Origin: Sporomusaceae bacterium
Lineage (GTDB): Bacteria; Bacillota_C; Negativicutes; Sporomusales_B; UBA7701
Length of the DNA stretch: 48,076 nt
NCBI GenBank assembly: GCA_022839045.1
Contig: JALHDI010000021.1
Location: forward strand, 10,590-58,665
Reading direction: 5' to 3'
This document shows, in pieces, positions 39,554 to 47,917 of this stretch. The translations under genes and the position numbers were made by a program. How positions within the stretch are numbered: position 1 is the stretch's first letter; each line of letters opens with the position of its first letter. The notes beneath the pieces are model-generated. The model was not told where the DNA came from. It searched no databases and saw only the letters and a program-made list of their open reading frames with translations.

Positions 39554-41660
39554 TGCGCAGCAGGCGGGCGGGCGCGTCCTGAGTGTGCCTGCCCATATGA
39601 AAGAAAGCGACAAGAAAGAAGGGGCTAAGGCGCCGGCTTTTCCCGATGAAATTGCCCATCTTGAATATATCAAGGACAGGCTTGAGGAGGCCATAAGGCA
39701 AGCGAACGATTCGGTCGAGAAATTCGATAAAGAATATATGGATGCCAAGCGATATATGGTACAGTACCGCGGGGAAATCGACCCGCACGAGATGTTCCAG
39801 AATGAACTCGCTTTAAACCGGATTGACAATCTGGGGGCTTTTGCGTCCGAGATTCGCGCTAGAATCGCCAAGTTGCTGGATTCGCCTTACTTCGCCCGGA
39901 TTGACTTTCGGGAAGTATCAAAAGAAACGCCTGCCATCTTTTACATCGGCAGATTCGGTTTAAGCCACGATCATGAGCTGTTGATTGTCGATTGGCGCTC
40001 CCCGGTCGCGAGCATGTTTTATGATTGCGAGGTTGGGCCTGCGGGCTACGATGCCCCGGATGGACGAATCGAGGGTGAGCTGACGCGGAAGCGGCAGTTC
40101 AAAATCAGGAACGGCGAGCTGGAGTATGCGCTGGAGAGCTCGGTTAATGTCCAGGATGATATTCTGCAGCGCGAATTGAGTCATACCTCGGATGATAAGA
40201 TGAAATCTATTATTGCAACGATTCAGAAAGAGCAGAACCTGATTATCCGGAACGAGAAGGCCGGGACCCTTCTTATCCAGGGGGTCGCAGGTTCGGGCAA
40301 GACATCGATTGCGCTGCACCGCATCGCCTATTTGCTCTACCGCTTCAAAGACGAGTTATTGGCAAAGAACGTGGCCATTTTATCGCCCAACAAGGTGTTC
40401 GGGGATTATATATCCAATGTCCTGCCCGAATTGGGCGAGGAGCCGATTGACGGGATGAGCTTCGCGGATGTTGCCGAGGCTCAGCTTAAGGGTATCATCT
40501 CTTTCGAGGCCGACAAGGATCCTTTTGAGACGGATGACCCCGAATGGGCGGAGCGGATACGCTTCAAATCTACGCTGAGCTTTTTAAGGATGATGGACGA
40601 GTATCTGGCTAGTATGCCTGAAACCGTCTTTGCGCCGTCGGATTACACTTTTGGACGATTTTCCGCCAAAAGCAAATGGATACAAAGCCGCTATGCCGTT
40701 TATCACAGGCACCCGGTCAAAAGACGGCTGCAGATGATTGCGGAGGATATCAACGATCGCTTTGAAACCGATAACTTCACCGGGAAATATGTGCCGAAGG
40801 CTAAGGCCATCTTTAAAGGTCTGACGGCGATGCTAAAGGTGAAGAATACGCTGGCGCTTTATAGGGATTTTTATAAGTGCATGAATATTGCCGACAAATT
40901 GGTGATGCGGGCGAAGAATACCCTCGAATGGGCCGATGTATACCCGTTTATGTATTTCCACGCCGCTCTTGAGGGTTTGCGGGAGAACCAAGTCATACGC
41001 CATCTGGTTATCGACGAAATGCAGGATTATACGCCGACGCAATACGCGGTGATGAATATTCTGTTTAAGTGCCAGAAAACGATCCTGGGCGACTTCGGAC
41101 AGTTTATCAATCCGAATCATTTGCATACGCTGGCGGATCTGCGCCGGCTGTACGATGGCGCGGAACTGGTGGAGCTGAATAAGAGCTACCGCTCAACCTA
41201 TGAGATTATCACCTTCGCCAGACGCATCCAAAAGGTTGTCTCGCTCGAGGCGATCGAGCGCCATGGCGACGCCCCCGAGCTTATATATTGCCGCGACGGG
41301 CAGGACGAACTCGCGCAGATAAAAAAAGAAATCGCCGCATTTCGCGACAGCGGCAATGTGACCATGGGAATTATCCTGAAAACGAACGGCGCGGCTAAAG
41401 CGCTTTATGATGTACTATCGCGAAGCTGCGAGGCGCATTTGGTTTCACCTGAGAGTGAGGCTTTTGCAGAGGGCGTGTCGATCACTTCGGTTAAAATGTC
41501 GAAAGGGCTGGAATTTGACGCGGTCATTATCCCGTCGGCCAACAACGAGACCTACGCCGGCGAATACGACCGTAGCCTGCTTTACATTGCCTGCACCCGG
41601 GCGATGCACCGGTTGACGCTGACCTATACCGGCGAGCTGACCCGGCTGATCGGTTCGTAA
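39546..41660 (+). CDS. helD: HelD-family helicase (RNA polymerase recycling)
   Basis: A 704-aa UvrD-like superfamily 1 ATPase. The N-terminal coiled coil (about 30-80) is HelD-like. Walker A is GVAGSGKTS (about residue 250), motif II is VIDEMQD, motif III is LGDFGQFINP, motif IV LNKSYRST and motif VI YIACTRAMHRLT. HelD removes or recycles stalled RNA polymerase and can confer rifampicin tolerance in some bacteria. AAGGAGG followed by ATGAAAATG favours the second ATG (39546). It overlaps the acetyltransferase remnant by 8 nt. Confidence 0.93.
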   Translation: MTDAQQAGGRVLSVPAHMKESDKKEGAKAPAFPDEIAHLEYIKDRLEEAIRQANDSVEKFDKEYMDAKRYMVQYRGEIDPHEMFQNELALNRIDNLGAFASEIRARIAKLLDSPYFARIDFREVSKETPAIFYIGRFGLSHDHELLIVDWRSPVASMFYDCEVGPAGYDAPDGRIEGELTRKRQFKIRNGELEYALESSVNVQDDILQRELSHTSDDKMKSIIATIQKEQNLIIRNEKAGTLLIQGVAGSGKTSIALHRIAYLLYRFKDELLAKNVAILSPNKVFGDYISNVLPELGEEPIDGMSFADVAEAQLKGIISFEADKDPFETDDPEWAERIRFKSTLSFLRMMDEYLASMPETVFAPSDYTFGRFSAKSKWIQSRYAVYHRHPVKRRLQMIAEDINDRFETDNFTGKYVPKAKAIFKGLTAMLKVKNTLALYRDFYKCMNIADKLVMRAKNTLEWADVYPFMYFHAALEGLRENQVIRHLVIDEMQDYTPTQYAVMNILFKCQKTILGDFGQFINPNHLHTLADLRRLYDGAELVELNKSYRSTYEIITFARRIQKVVSLEAIERHGDAPELIYCRDGQDELAQIKKEIAAFRDSGNVTMGIILKTNGAAKALYDVLSRSCEAHLVSPESEAFAEGVSITSVKMSKGLEFDAVIIPSANNETYAGEYDRSLLYIACTRAMHRLTLTYTGELTRLIGS

Positions 41661-41667
41661 GGCGGCA

Positions 41668-41701
41668 ACCCCTGGAGCATTTGCGCTCCGGGGGTTTTTT
41701 T
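41668..41701 (+). terminator. Terminator of helD
   Basis: CCCCTGGAGC against GCTCCGGGGG with a run of seven T residues. Confidence 0.88.
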
Positions 41702-41707
41702 GGCGGT

Positions 41708-42619
41708 TTACTTGGCTGCTTCCGGCGTTTCGCTTTGGGCGGGCCGCCTGGCGGGGGCGAGGGAGAAAACGGCGAGCGCGGCCCAGATGCAGGCGAAGGC
41801 GAGGAGGTGGGAGGCGGAGAAGGGCTCGTGGTAAATGAAGACGCCGACGAAGAGGGCGAGGGTCGGCGAGAGGTACTGGATGAAGCCGAGGACGGTGAGG
41901 GGGATGCGGTTAGCGGCGTTGGCGAACAGCAGCAGCGGGACGGCGGTGACCGCCCCGGTGCCGAGGAGGAGGAGGGCGGTGACGGGCTGGTCGGAGGTGA
42001 GGGCGCCGTGCCCCTGGGTGTGCAGCCAGGCGAGGTAGATGAGAGAGGCGGGGGAGAGGAGGAGGGTTTCGAGGGTGATGCCGGTGATCGCTCCGATGTT
42101 GAGCATTTTTTTGCAGAGGCCGTAGAGGCCGAAGGTGACGGCTAAAGAGAGGGATACCCACGGGAGGCCGCCGACGTTGACGGCCTGGTTGAGGACGCCG
42201 AGGGCTGCCAGGGCCACGGCGACCATCTGGCGGCGGGAGAGGCGCTCTTTGAGGACGACGATGCCGAGGAGGACGCTGACGAGGGGGTTTATGTAGTAGC
42301 CGAGGCTGGTTTCGAGGATGCGGCTGTCGTTGACCGCCAGCCAGTTTAGCGTTATGAGGACGGTGGCGGCCAGGACGCCGGCGGCCTTTTTTCGGTCGGC
42401 GAGGATGGCCGCGATTTCCCGGCGGGCGGGCGCGATTTTGCCGGTGACGGCGAGCAGGCCGACGAGGAAGACGAAGGACCAGACGATGCGGTGGGCGAGG
42501 ATTTCCAGGGCGGGAACGTGGTCGAGGAATTTCCAGTAGATGGGCAGGAAACCCCATAGGACATAGCAGCCGACGGCTGAGGCGAAGCCGGTATCGATTT
42601 TCGCGGGACGGTGCGGCAT
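41708..42619 (-). CDS. rarD: EamA/RarD-family permease
   Basis: A 303-aa membrane protein with ten hydrophobic segments. RarD signatures: YVLWGFLPIYWKFL, ILAHRIVWSFVF, LITLNWLAVN, ETSLGYYINPLVSVLLG and FIQYLSPTLALFVGVF. RarD proteins are drug/metabolite-type transporters of uncertain substrate, named after chloramphenicol sensitivity. GAGGTAACTGCC precedes the ATG. The gene converges on helD and may share its terminator. Confidence 0.94.
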   Translation of the reverse strand: MPHRPAKIDTGFASAVGCYVLWGFLPIYWKFLDHVPALEILAHRIVWSFVFLVGLLAVTGKIAPARREIAAILADRKKAAGVLAATVLITLNWLAVNDSRILETSLGYYINPLVSVLLGIVVLKERLSRRQMVAVALAALGVLNQAVNVGGLPWVSLSLAVTFGLYGLCKKMLNIGAITGITLETLLLSPASLIYLAWLHTQGHGALTSDQPVTALLLLGTGAVTAVPLLLFANAANRIPLTVLGFIQYLSPTLALFVGVFIYHEPFSASHLLAFACIWAALAVFSLAPARRPAQSETPEAAK

Positions 42620-42752
42620 GGCAGTTACCTCGGTGTGGTATAATTGGAGGGCGATGACGTATCTATTTTACTACGTATTCGTCCGTTTTGCAGTAATAAT
42701 TGCAGGTTGCCGCGCTTTCTTGCGGATGCCCGAAATGCCAGTATTTACCGTG

Positions 42753-42781
42753 TTGACATTGCCGGCCCGTCCAGCTATAAT
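42753..42781 (+). promoter_or_regulatory. Consensus promoter of tRNA-Arg
   Basis: TTGACA (42753-42758), 17-bp spacer, TATAAT (42776-42781): both hexamers are perfect. Confidence 0.92.
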
Positions 42782-42817
42782 ATACGAGTGGACAGCGATT
42801 GAGCGGTCCGGCGATAT

Positions 42818-42894
42818 GACTCCGTAGCTCAGCTGGATAGAGCGTTTGACTACGAATCAAAAGGTCGCAGGTTCGAATCCTGCCGGGGTCGCCA
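42818..42894 (+). tRNA. tRNA-Arg (anticodon ACG)
   Basis: A 77-nt cloverleaf. Acceptor GACTCCG pairs with CGGGGTC (one G-T), anticodon ACG is at 42852-42854, the T-loop is TTCGAAT, discriminator G and an encoded CCA end. A consensus promoter precedes and a terminator follows. Confidence 0.97.
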
Positions 42895-42906
42895 TTTGAA
42901 CACCAG

Positions 42907-42942
42907 AGAATCCAGAAGTTTCGGCTTCTGGATTCTTTTAAT
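42907..42942 (+). terminator. Terminator of tRNA-Arg
   Basis: AGAATCCAGAAG/CTTCTGGATTCT, 12-bp stem and a T-rich tail. Confidence 0.9.
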
Positions 42943-43180
42943 TTTGTTTCTGAGGCTTGCGGTATAGTAAATAAGTATAAGATAAAATAAAGCCCCCTTC
43001 AAGTTGTGGAAGGGGGTAAAGGTAACCAAGGACGCTGCCGAATTCGCGGGAAGAGGTAACTATATGCGATGAGGGTAGATGGTTAAGGTTATTGGGGGTT
43101 TCTATATAACATGGGTATAATTGCATTGATTATTAAAAGGATACAAGGTTTAAACTATTACTGGGAGGTGTATATGTAAT

Positions 43181-43318
43181 ATGCGGGCGATGCGTAAGAT
43201 GATGGATATGGACATGGATATGCCGGAAATGGACATGGGTTCTACGACAAAAGTCTTAGTGGGCGGAATGATGGTATGGTTCGGTGCTAAAATGTTAATG
43301 GAAGAATTGATGGACTAA
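43181..43318 (+). CDS. 45-aa methionine-rich small protein
   Basis: A frame of 45 codons containing 14 Met. The N-terminal half alternates Met with Asp (MMDMDMDMPEMDM), then GSTTKVLVGGMMVWFGAKML may be a short amphipathic or membrane helix, and MEELMD ends it. GGGAGG lies 12 nt upstream and a perfect terminator starts 12 nt after the stop, which supports a real gene. Met-x-Met patterns bind Cu(I) or Ag(I) in copper proteins, and Asp could bind other metals; this is inference. No family is recognised. Confidence 0.7.
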   Translation: MRAMRKMMDMDMDMPEMDMGSTTKVLVGGMMVWFGAKMLMEELMD

Positions 43319-43329
43319 GTTTCTTCTTC

Positions 43330-43356
43330 AACCCCTAGCACTCGCTAGGGGTTATT
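43330..43356 (+). terminator. Terminator of the Met-rich gene
   Basis: AACCCCTAGC-ACTC-GCTAGGGGTT, perfect 10-bp stem, followed by ATTTAT. Confidence 0.85.
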
Positions 43357-43447
43357 TATAATGACACTTAGTGAGTAGAGAATAGTTTACGGCATGCTGG
43401 TTAGGGGCTGGAGGGGACGGGACCCTGCCAATGGGGGCAAACCGATT

Positions 43448-43717
43448 TTATTGATAAGAAAGATGTATGTGTTGAATAAAGCTTGGGTAGGGCTGAAGAA
43501 TGCCGGACAATTCACTGGTGGTAATATTCTCGCTGCAGTGAACCTCAATTAGCCCCTTAAGCATGTACGAAGTCTTGGAAGAACTCCGTTCCATCTCTAA
43601 GGGTACTATTTGAGTTACTTTCGAATCTTTGATCTTGCTGTTTATCCATTCCCATAATTGAGTAGAAACGACATTTTCATTATCAACAATGAATCTTGCC
43701 GGGAATATTTTGACCAA
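43448..43717 (-). CDS. Hypothetical protein
   Basis: An 89-aa protein if started at TTG 43717, which lies 5 nt after AAGGTGG; a GTG at 43729 is in frame. The sequence (VKIFPARFIVDNENVVSTQLWEWINSKIKD, then TSYMLKGLIEVHCSEN) is mixed alpha-beta and not recognised. Its AT content is higher than average. Modest evidence; it may be a gene remnant. Confidence 0.45.
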   Translation of the reverse strand: MVKIFPARFIVDNENVVSTQLWEWINSKIKDSKVTQIVPLEMERSSSKTSYMLKGLIEVHCSENITTSELSGILQPYPSFIQHIHLSYQ

Positions 43718-43838
43718 TGCTGCTGCCACCTTCGCAATTAATAGTTTTCATTTAATTATATCACGTCGCCAAGATTTTTGTATAAAAGAAACGGCTTCTT
43801 GGGCGGCAAACACAGTCATAAACGATCGGCAGACGCTT

Positions 43839-43976
43839 TTACTGGCCGCGGCCGGCACCGCTGAGCGTGTCCAAATACATACCGAGGGATATTAATATTA
43901 CCAGGACGAATATCGCGACCGATAGGGAACAAAATATAAGGTTGCTTTGATCGATGAGGTCAAAGGCTCTTTGCAT
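43839..43976 (-). CDS. 45-aa single-span membrane protein
   Basis: ATG at 43976 is 8 nt downstream of AAGGAGGGG, one of the best ribosome sites in the window. The protein reads MQRAFDLIDQSN, one hydrophobic span LIFCSLSVAIFVLVILIS, then GMYLDTLSGAGRGQ. It is a candidate small membrane regulator of unknown role. No matching longer frame exists, so short-gene callers would skip it. Confidence 0.68.
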   Translation of the reverse strand: MQRAFDLIDQSNLIFCSLSVAIFVLVILISLGMYLDTLSGAGRGQ

Positions 43977-44176
43977 ATTTTTCCCCTCCTTTTGTTATTC
44001 TAGCAGCGAATTTTTACAAATTTGTTACAAGGTTATCGATTCCGCAAAAAAAGCAGGTGGCGCTCGCGAAAGAGGTCCTCTTGCCGGTTGCAGGATTTTT
44101 GCCAATCGTGATTGAAGAGTTGCAGCATCAGGCGCGGAAGCGACTTTGCGTGTTAGACAACAATCGGAGGCGTGCA

Positions 44177-44932
44177 ATGAAAAAGTGGGTTTGCAATGTT
44201 TGCGGCTATGTACATGAGGGGGATAATCCCCCCGAGGTATGTCCGGTCTGCGGTGTCGGTCCGGAGGATTTCAGCCTGCAGGGCGAGGCGGTGAAGGAGG
44301 CAACTGCGCCCAAACGCTGGAAATGCACGGTGTGCGATTATATTCATGTCGGGGATGAAGCGCCGGATGTCTGCCCGGTCTGCGGCGTGGGCAAGGACAA
44401 ATTCATCCTGCTGATCGATGAGATCGCCGAACTTACGCCGGAAGCGGTCTTAACAGCCGGCGAGGGGACCGTCAATGCCGCTCTTGATGCGGTGTCCTAC
44501 GGTTTGTACGTCGTTTCGTCGACGAGGGACGGCAAAATAAACGGCCAAACGGCGAATGCCGTTTTTCAGGTCACCGCCAAGCCGCCGCAAATCGCCCTGT
44601 GTCTTAACAAGCTTAACCTGACGACGGAATTTATTGCGGCCGGCGGCAAAGTGGCCGTATCGATTCTTGCCCAGGAGCAACGCGACGTAGTGAAAATATT
44701 CGGCTACCAGTCCGGCCGCACCGCCGATAAGTTTGCCGCGGTTGAATACGTTCCCGGCAAAAACGGCTGCCCGATATTGAAGAACTGCCTGGGCTATCTG
44801 GAGGCGGAAGTGCTCCCGGACAAGACTACGGATGTCGGTACCCATATCTTATTTGTCGCCAAGGTCACTTCCGGGAAACTGGCGAGCAAAAGCGACGCGC
44901 TTACCTATGCTTTTTATCGCAAGGTGAAATAG
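44177..44932 (+). CDS. Double rubredoxin-like / flavin reductase protein (Hrb type)
   Basis: A 251-aa redox protein. Two rubredoxin-like zinc/iron ribbons lie at about residues 4-38 (CNVCGYVHEGD...CPVCGVGPEDF) and 54-88 (CTVCDYIHVGD...CPVCGVGKDKF). A flavin-reductase split barrel follows (about 105-251, YGLYVVSSTRDGKINGQTAN and KVAVSILAQEQ). This is the layout of high-molecular-weight rubredoxin, which passes NAD(P)H electrons to FprA-type oxygen or NO reductases in anaerobes, here with a second ribbon. The ATG at 44177 has GGAGG 8 nt before; the longer upstream frame is not supported. Confidence 0.9.
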   Translation: MKKWVCNVCGYVHEGDNPPEVCPVCGVGPEDFSLQGEAVKEATAPKRWKCTVCDYIHVGDEAPDVCPVCGVGKDKFILLIDEIAELTPEAVLTAGEGTVNAALDAVSYGLYVVSSTRDGKINGQTANAVFQVTAKPPQIALCLNKLNLTTEFIAAGGKVAVSILAQEQRDVVKIFGYQSGRTADKFAAVEYVPGKNGCPILKNCLGYLEAEVLPDKTTDVGTHILFVAKVTSGKLASKSDALTYAFYRKVK

Positions 44933-44990
44933 GTCCGACGGGGATGCCGGGTGGGAGCGGAAAAAGTTTTTCCTCTCGTGATAGTAATGC

Positions 44991-44999
44991 TGGTATAAT
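44991..44999 (+). promoter_or_regulatory. Extended -10 promoter of the Cys-rich pair
   Basis: TGGTATAAT, about 40 nt before the ATG at 45041. Confidence 0.6.
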
Positions 45000-45040
45000 A
45001 TAAGATGACATGATTTTACACGGGCGCCCGGAGGTGCGCG

Positions 45041-45244
45041 ATGCCGCCAGCTAAGCCGCTGTGCCTTATGTGCCGGCATTATTACGTGACATGGGACAGG
45101 GATTTTCCCCATGGCTGCAGGGCGATGGGGTTCAAGAGCAGGACCGCTCCGTGCCTGGTGACGAAGGAGGCTTCAGGGCTGGAGTGTTTGTCTTTCGCCG
45201 CGAAGGCGGCGAAGGAGGGGCGGGAAAATGACGGAGCGAGGTAG
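45041..45244 (+). CDS. Small Cys-rich (zinc-binding-like) protein
   Basis: A 67-aa protein: CLMCRHYYVTWDRDFPHGCRAMGF, then APCLV and GLECLSF. The C-x2-C...H-G-C...C...C arrangement suggests a metal centre. Small proteins with this pattern are widespread in anaerobes and have no known function. GGAGGTG precedes the ATG. A second small Cys protein gene begins 5 nt after its stop. Confidence 0.78.
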   Translation: MPPAKPLCLMCRHYYVTWDRDFPHGCRAMGFKSRTAPCLVTKEASGLECLSFAAKAAKEGRENDGAR

Positions 45245-45249
45245 GGACG

Positions 45250-45408
45250 ATGTTCAGGGTGAGGCATGAGTGCGGGGGAATAGCGCATCTGGTGGGCAAG
45301 CAGCCGGTTCACGGCTGGAATCTTTACTGCTGCGACCGGTGCGGCGAGGCTTATTACCGCTGGATTACCCAGACGATGCTCGAGCGGGCGGCGAAGCAGA
45401 GCAGCTAG
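45250..45408 (+). CDS. 52-aa zinc-ribbon-like protein
   Basis: The frame reads MFRVRHECGGIAHLVGKQPVH, then NLYCCDRCGEAYYRWIT and a basic helix. One Cys and His near the start and CCDRC later can make a small treble-clef or ribbon. GAGG in the preceding gene's last codons serves as ribosome site, so the two are coupled. Too short for most gene callers. Confidence 0.65.
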   Translation: MFRVRHECGGIAHLVGKQPVHGWNLYCCDRCGEAYYRWITQTMLERAAKQSS

Positions 45409-45453
45409 AGCCGGAATCCCTCTTGGAACTATATGGAATCTAATGGAAATATA

Positions 45454-45462
45454 TGGTATAAT
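45454..45462 (+). promoter_or_regulatory. Extended -10 promoter
   Basis: TGGTATAAT, 35 nt before the ATG at 45498. Confidence 0.55.
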
Positions 45463-45497
45463 GAACCCGCGTAGTTATATTGCTAAGCGGGGTGTGA

Positions 45498-45695
45498 ATG
45501 TTGGCCGACAATTTCGTCGAGGGCGAGTTGGAGTGTTTTTTCGCGGCGAATCCCGGGGCCCGGCAGGCCGGGGAGGCCGAACTGCTGGAGCTTTGGCGCC
45601 GCTGGATCGCCGAGCGGGTGCCGAACCTGGCGCTGGCCCGGATGACGATCGAGCAGGTGATGAGGTACCGGGGCGGGGGCGCCCCGGCGGATTAG
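45498..45695 (+). CDS. Hypothetical 65-aa protein
   Basis: A short helical protein (MLADNFVEGELECFF, ELLELWRRWIAERVPNLALARMTIEQVMRYRG) with GGGGTG before the ATG, an extended -10 upstream and a perfect terminator after the stop. The transcription signals support it; the family is not recognised. Confidence 0.65.
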   Translation: MLADNFVEGELECFFAANPGARQAGEAELLELWRRWIAERVPNLALARMTIEQVMRYRGGGAPAD

Positions 45696-45707
45696 GGCCG
45701 GTACGAC

Positions 45708-45737
45708 AAAAAAGCTTCGCGCAGGCGAAGCTTTTTT
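45708..45737. terminator. Terminator
   Basis: AAAAAAGCTTCGC-GCAG-GCGAAGCTTTTTT, perfect 13-bp inverted repeat. Confidence 0.93.
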
Positions 45738-45770
45738 GTGTGGGGGGATTGAAAGGTTTCAGGAAGCCAA

Positions 45771-45951
45771 GGGCGTTCAGAAGCGACCAGGTGCAAGGCG
45801 CACCGGAAAAGCGCGCCACCGTTTACTCCGAGGCTAGTTTGACAGGTGTTGTTTGCACAAGCACCGTCTAACAGCATCGTAAGCGTACTCGAAACGTACG
45901 CCAGCAAGCGCTTGGAGGAGGAACGCCGCAGATGAGTGCTTATCAACGGCC
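45771..45951. repeat. MITE-like repeat, copy 1
   Basis: About 181 bp that starts GGGCGTTCAGAAGCG and ends CTTATCAACGGCC. It matches copy 2 (46710-46830) at both ends and in the GTGCAAGGCGCACCGG and AACGCCGCAGATG blocks, with a longer middle. It ends 5 bp from the ytaF stop codon. Confidence 0.85.
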
Positions 45952-45955
45952 AAGG

Positions 45956-46585
45956 CTATTTGATGAGGCGGAAGACGGCGATGAAGACCAATATCGCGCC
46001 CGGCAGGTAGAAGAGGCGCTTTTCCGGCCCCGGGGCGAAGGCGGTGGCGAGCAAGACGCCGAGCCTCACGAGGGTCATTTGGATGAGGGCCATGGCGAGC
46101 GGGGTGTAGAGGGGGAGGATACCGATGAGGCAGGCGCCGAAGATGGCCGCCATGTTGTCGAGCCCAAGGGCGATGCCCAGGTAGACGGCTTCGTGGGGGC
46201 TGATGGTTTTCGACCGGTCGAGGTCGGCGTATTCGGGGTCGGACATGATGGAGACGATTATCCTTCCGAAACGGATGGTGAGCCGGTCGGCTGCGCCGGC
46301 CGACGGCAAGACGAGCCTTTTGAGCAGGTAGTCCTGGAAGATGTTCCAGACGCCGAGGATGAAGAGAAGGGCCGAACCGGTCCAGACGGCGACTGCGGGA
46401 TCGATTGCGGCGCCTACGAAGCCGCTGGCCAGCATGGGGACGGCCGAACAGACGGCGGTGACGAGGCCCACGACCGCGAGCGAGGAGAGCGGGATGCGGA
46501 TGGCGCCGGTACCGTAGGTCACCCCGGTGAAGAAGGAGTCGAGGCTTACGGCCAGGGCGAGTATGACGATGTAGATCAGGTCCAT
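45956..46585 (-). CDS. ytaF: YtaF-type sporulation membrane protein (MntP/LysE-like fold)
   Basis: A 209-aa membrane protein with about six helices. Motif ALAVSLDSFFTGVTYG in helix 1 recurs in the second half as GIALGLDNMAAIFGA. The loop SDPEYADLDRSKTISPHEA between the halves is a YtaF feature. YtaF is a sporulation-associated protein of unknown substrate, distantly related to MntP exporters. A longer frame exists upstream but runs through the repeat; GGGAGG fits the ATG at 46585. Confidence 0.88.
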   Translation of the reverse strand: MDLIYIVILALAVSLDSFFTGVTYGTGAIRIPLSSLAVVGLVTAVCSAVPMLASGFVGAAIDPAVAVWTGSALLFILGVWNIFQDYLLKRLVLPSAGAADRLTIRFGRIIVSIMSDPEYADLDRSKTISPHEAVYLGIALGLDNMAAIFGACLIGILPLYTPLAMALIQMTLVRLGVLLATAFAPGPEKRLFYLPGAILVFIAVFRLIK

Positions 46586-46650
46586 GTTATTCCTCCCAGA
46601 AGCACTTCGGGGTATTCTATGCCGGGCGCCGCCGGGAGGTGTAACGGCGC

Positions 46651-46677
46651 AAAAAAAAAGCCCCGCTGTCGCGGGGC
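46651..46677 (-). terminator. Terminator downstream of the secreted YD-like gene
   Basis: On the minus strand GCCCCGC-GACA-GCGGGGC followed by nine T residues. Confidence 0.92.
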
Positions 46678-46709
46678 GGAGTGGTGGGCATGGTTTAGGA
46701 GAAGATCGA

Positions 46710-46830
46710 GGCCGTTCAGAAGCGCCCAGATGCAAGGCGCACCGGAGAACACGACCGCAGGCGTACTTGGGTGCGTACGCCGAGGGAGGGTTCGAGGAGC
46801 AACGCCGCAGATGGGTGCTTATCAACGGCC
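46710..46830. repeat. MITE-like repeat, copy 2
   Basis: 121 bp bounded by terminal inverted repeats GGCCGTT and AACGGCC, with no gene inside. It shares ends and internal blocks with copy 1. Confidence 0.87.
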
Positions 46831-46831
46831 G

Positions 46832-47701
46832 TCAATAGTACGCTATTTCTTGGGTGAACGTCTGGGCCGACGCCTGGCCGTTGGCGTCGCGGCGGGTCAT
46901 GACGAGCCGGGTCCAGTTGCCGTATTTGTCGTATTCGCCCTGGATGGAAAGGGTGACGGTGGCGGCGGGCTTGTCGGACTGGTAGAAGGCGTCGGTGAGC
47001 CGGCCCCTGAGGTCGTAGCGGTACTCGAGCTTGTTTTGGCTTTCCGCCGCCGCCGGACCGTCGGGCTGGGGCGAGCTTACGGACAGGCGGCTCAGGATGC
47101 GGCCGCTTTTGTCGTAGGACCGGTCGATGTTCATCGTGCCGCGCTTGGTCAGGCGCGAGGTTTCGCGGGTGACGAGGCCGGCGGGGCTGTATTCGTAAGC
47201 GGCCTCGTATAAGACACCTTCGGCGTAGCGGATGGTTTTGGCGGTGACCAGGCCGCGGTCGTCCATCGTTCCGGCGCCCAGTTCGGCCATTTTGCCGCCC
47301 AGGGCGGGGGCGAGGAGTTTGAAGGTGCGGCCGGAGGGATCGTAGCGGACGAAGTAGACGGTCTGCTTGTCGGTGCCTACGTTTTCGACCCGTTTGGCGG
47401 AGCGGCCGGCTTCGTAGATGATTTCTTCGTTGGTGAAGCCGGGGATGAACTGTTCGCGGCTGAGGGGCTTGCCGTCGGGGCTGAAGGAGGCGGACCAGTA
47501 GGATTCGCCGTTTTTGACGGTGACTTTCTTGACCGGGCCGAGCAGGGGGCCCTGGAGTTCGTCGCTGAGGTAGAGGTTGAAGATGCCGGCGGGGATGCGT
47601 TGAGGGGCGCGCTCGGCGGCGAGGGCGGCGCAGGGCAGGGCGGCGGCGAAGAGGGCCGCGAGCAGGAGCGCCAGGATGCGGGTGCGGAACGGGGTTTTCA
47701 T
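46832..47701 (-). CDS. Secreted protein with YD/RHS-like repeats
   Basis: A 289-aa exported protein. Signal peptide about 1-28 (ALA-A). The mature part carries several YD-like strands, such as YEYSPAGLVTRE, RSYDKSGRILSR, YRYDLRGRLTDA and GEYDKYGNWTRL. These resemble RHS or wall-associated beta repeats, but the protein is short and lacks a toxin domain. It may be a periplasmic or envelope protein. AGGAGG precedes the ATG. Confidence 0.82.
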   Translation of the reverse strand: MKTPFRTRILALLLAALFAAALPCAALAAERAPQRIPAGIFNLYLSDELQGPLLGPVKKVTVKNGESYWSASFSPDGKPLSREQFIPGFTNEEIIYEAGRSAKRVENVGTDKQTVYFVRYDPSGRTFKLLAPALGGKMAELGAGTMDDRGLVTAKTIRYAEGVLYEAAYEYSPAGLVTRETSRLTKRGTMNIDRSYDKSGRILSRLSVSSPQPDGPAAAESQNKLEYRYDLRGRLTDAFYQSDKPAATVTLSIQGEYDKYGNWTRLVMTRRDANGQASAQTFTQEIAYY

Positions 47702-47857
47702 CGGTGATAGTCCTCCTGTGATATTTATATGGTAAATATTTACTTTCGAGTAAAAAATTACAAATCCTGCCGGCTGTGAAAATATTTCGTCGGAAAGTAG
47801 ACGTTTTTTATTCCAAAAGGCTCCATTAATTCCATTTATTTTTAGCTTCTGGACTTA

Positions 47858-47886
47858 TTGACATAAGGGTACCCCCATGGTAGAAT
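47858..47886 (+). promoter_or_regulatory. Promoter of the tRNA-His/tRNA-Gln unit
   Basis: TTGACA (47858-47863), 17-bp spacer, TAGAAT (47881-47886). Confidence 0.88.
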
Positions 47887-47917
47887 ATATTTTGTCGCAG
47901 GCGGTGCCTGCTTTTAT

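Noticed and set aside
42618..42827. 69-aa frame before tRNA-Arg
   Set aside because: It reads through the consensus tRNA promoter into the tRNA gene.
42994..43016. Minus-strand terminator hairpin CCCCCTTC/GAAGGGGG
   Set aside because: Well-formed stem with a T-rich tail on the minus strand, but no supported minus-strand gene ends there, so its role is unclear.
45443..45871. 142-aa frame over the 65-aa gene
   Set aside because: Runs through a perfect terminator and the MITE-like repeat.
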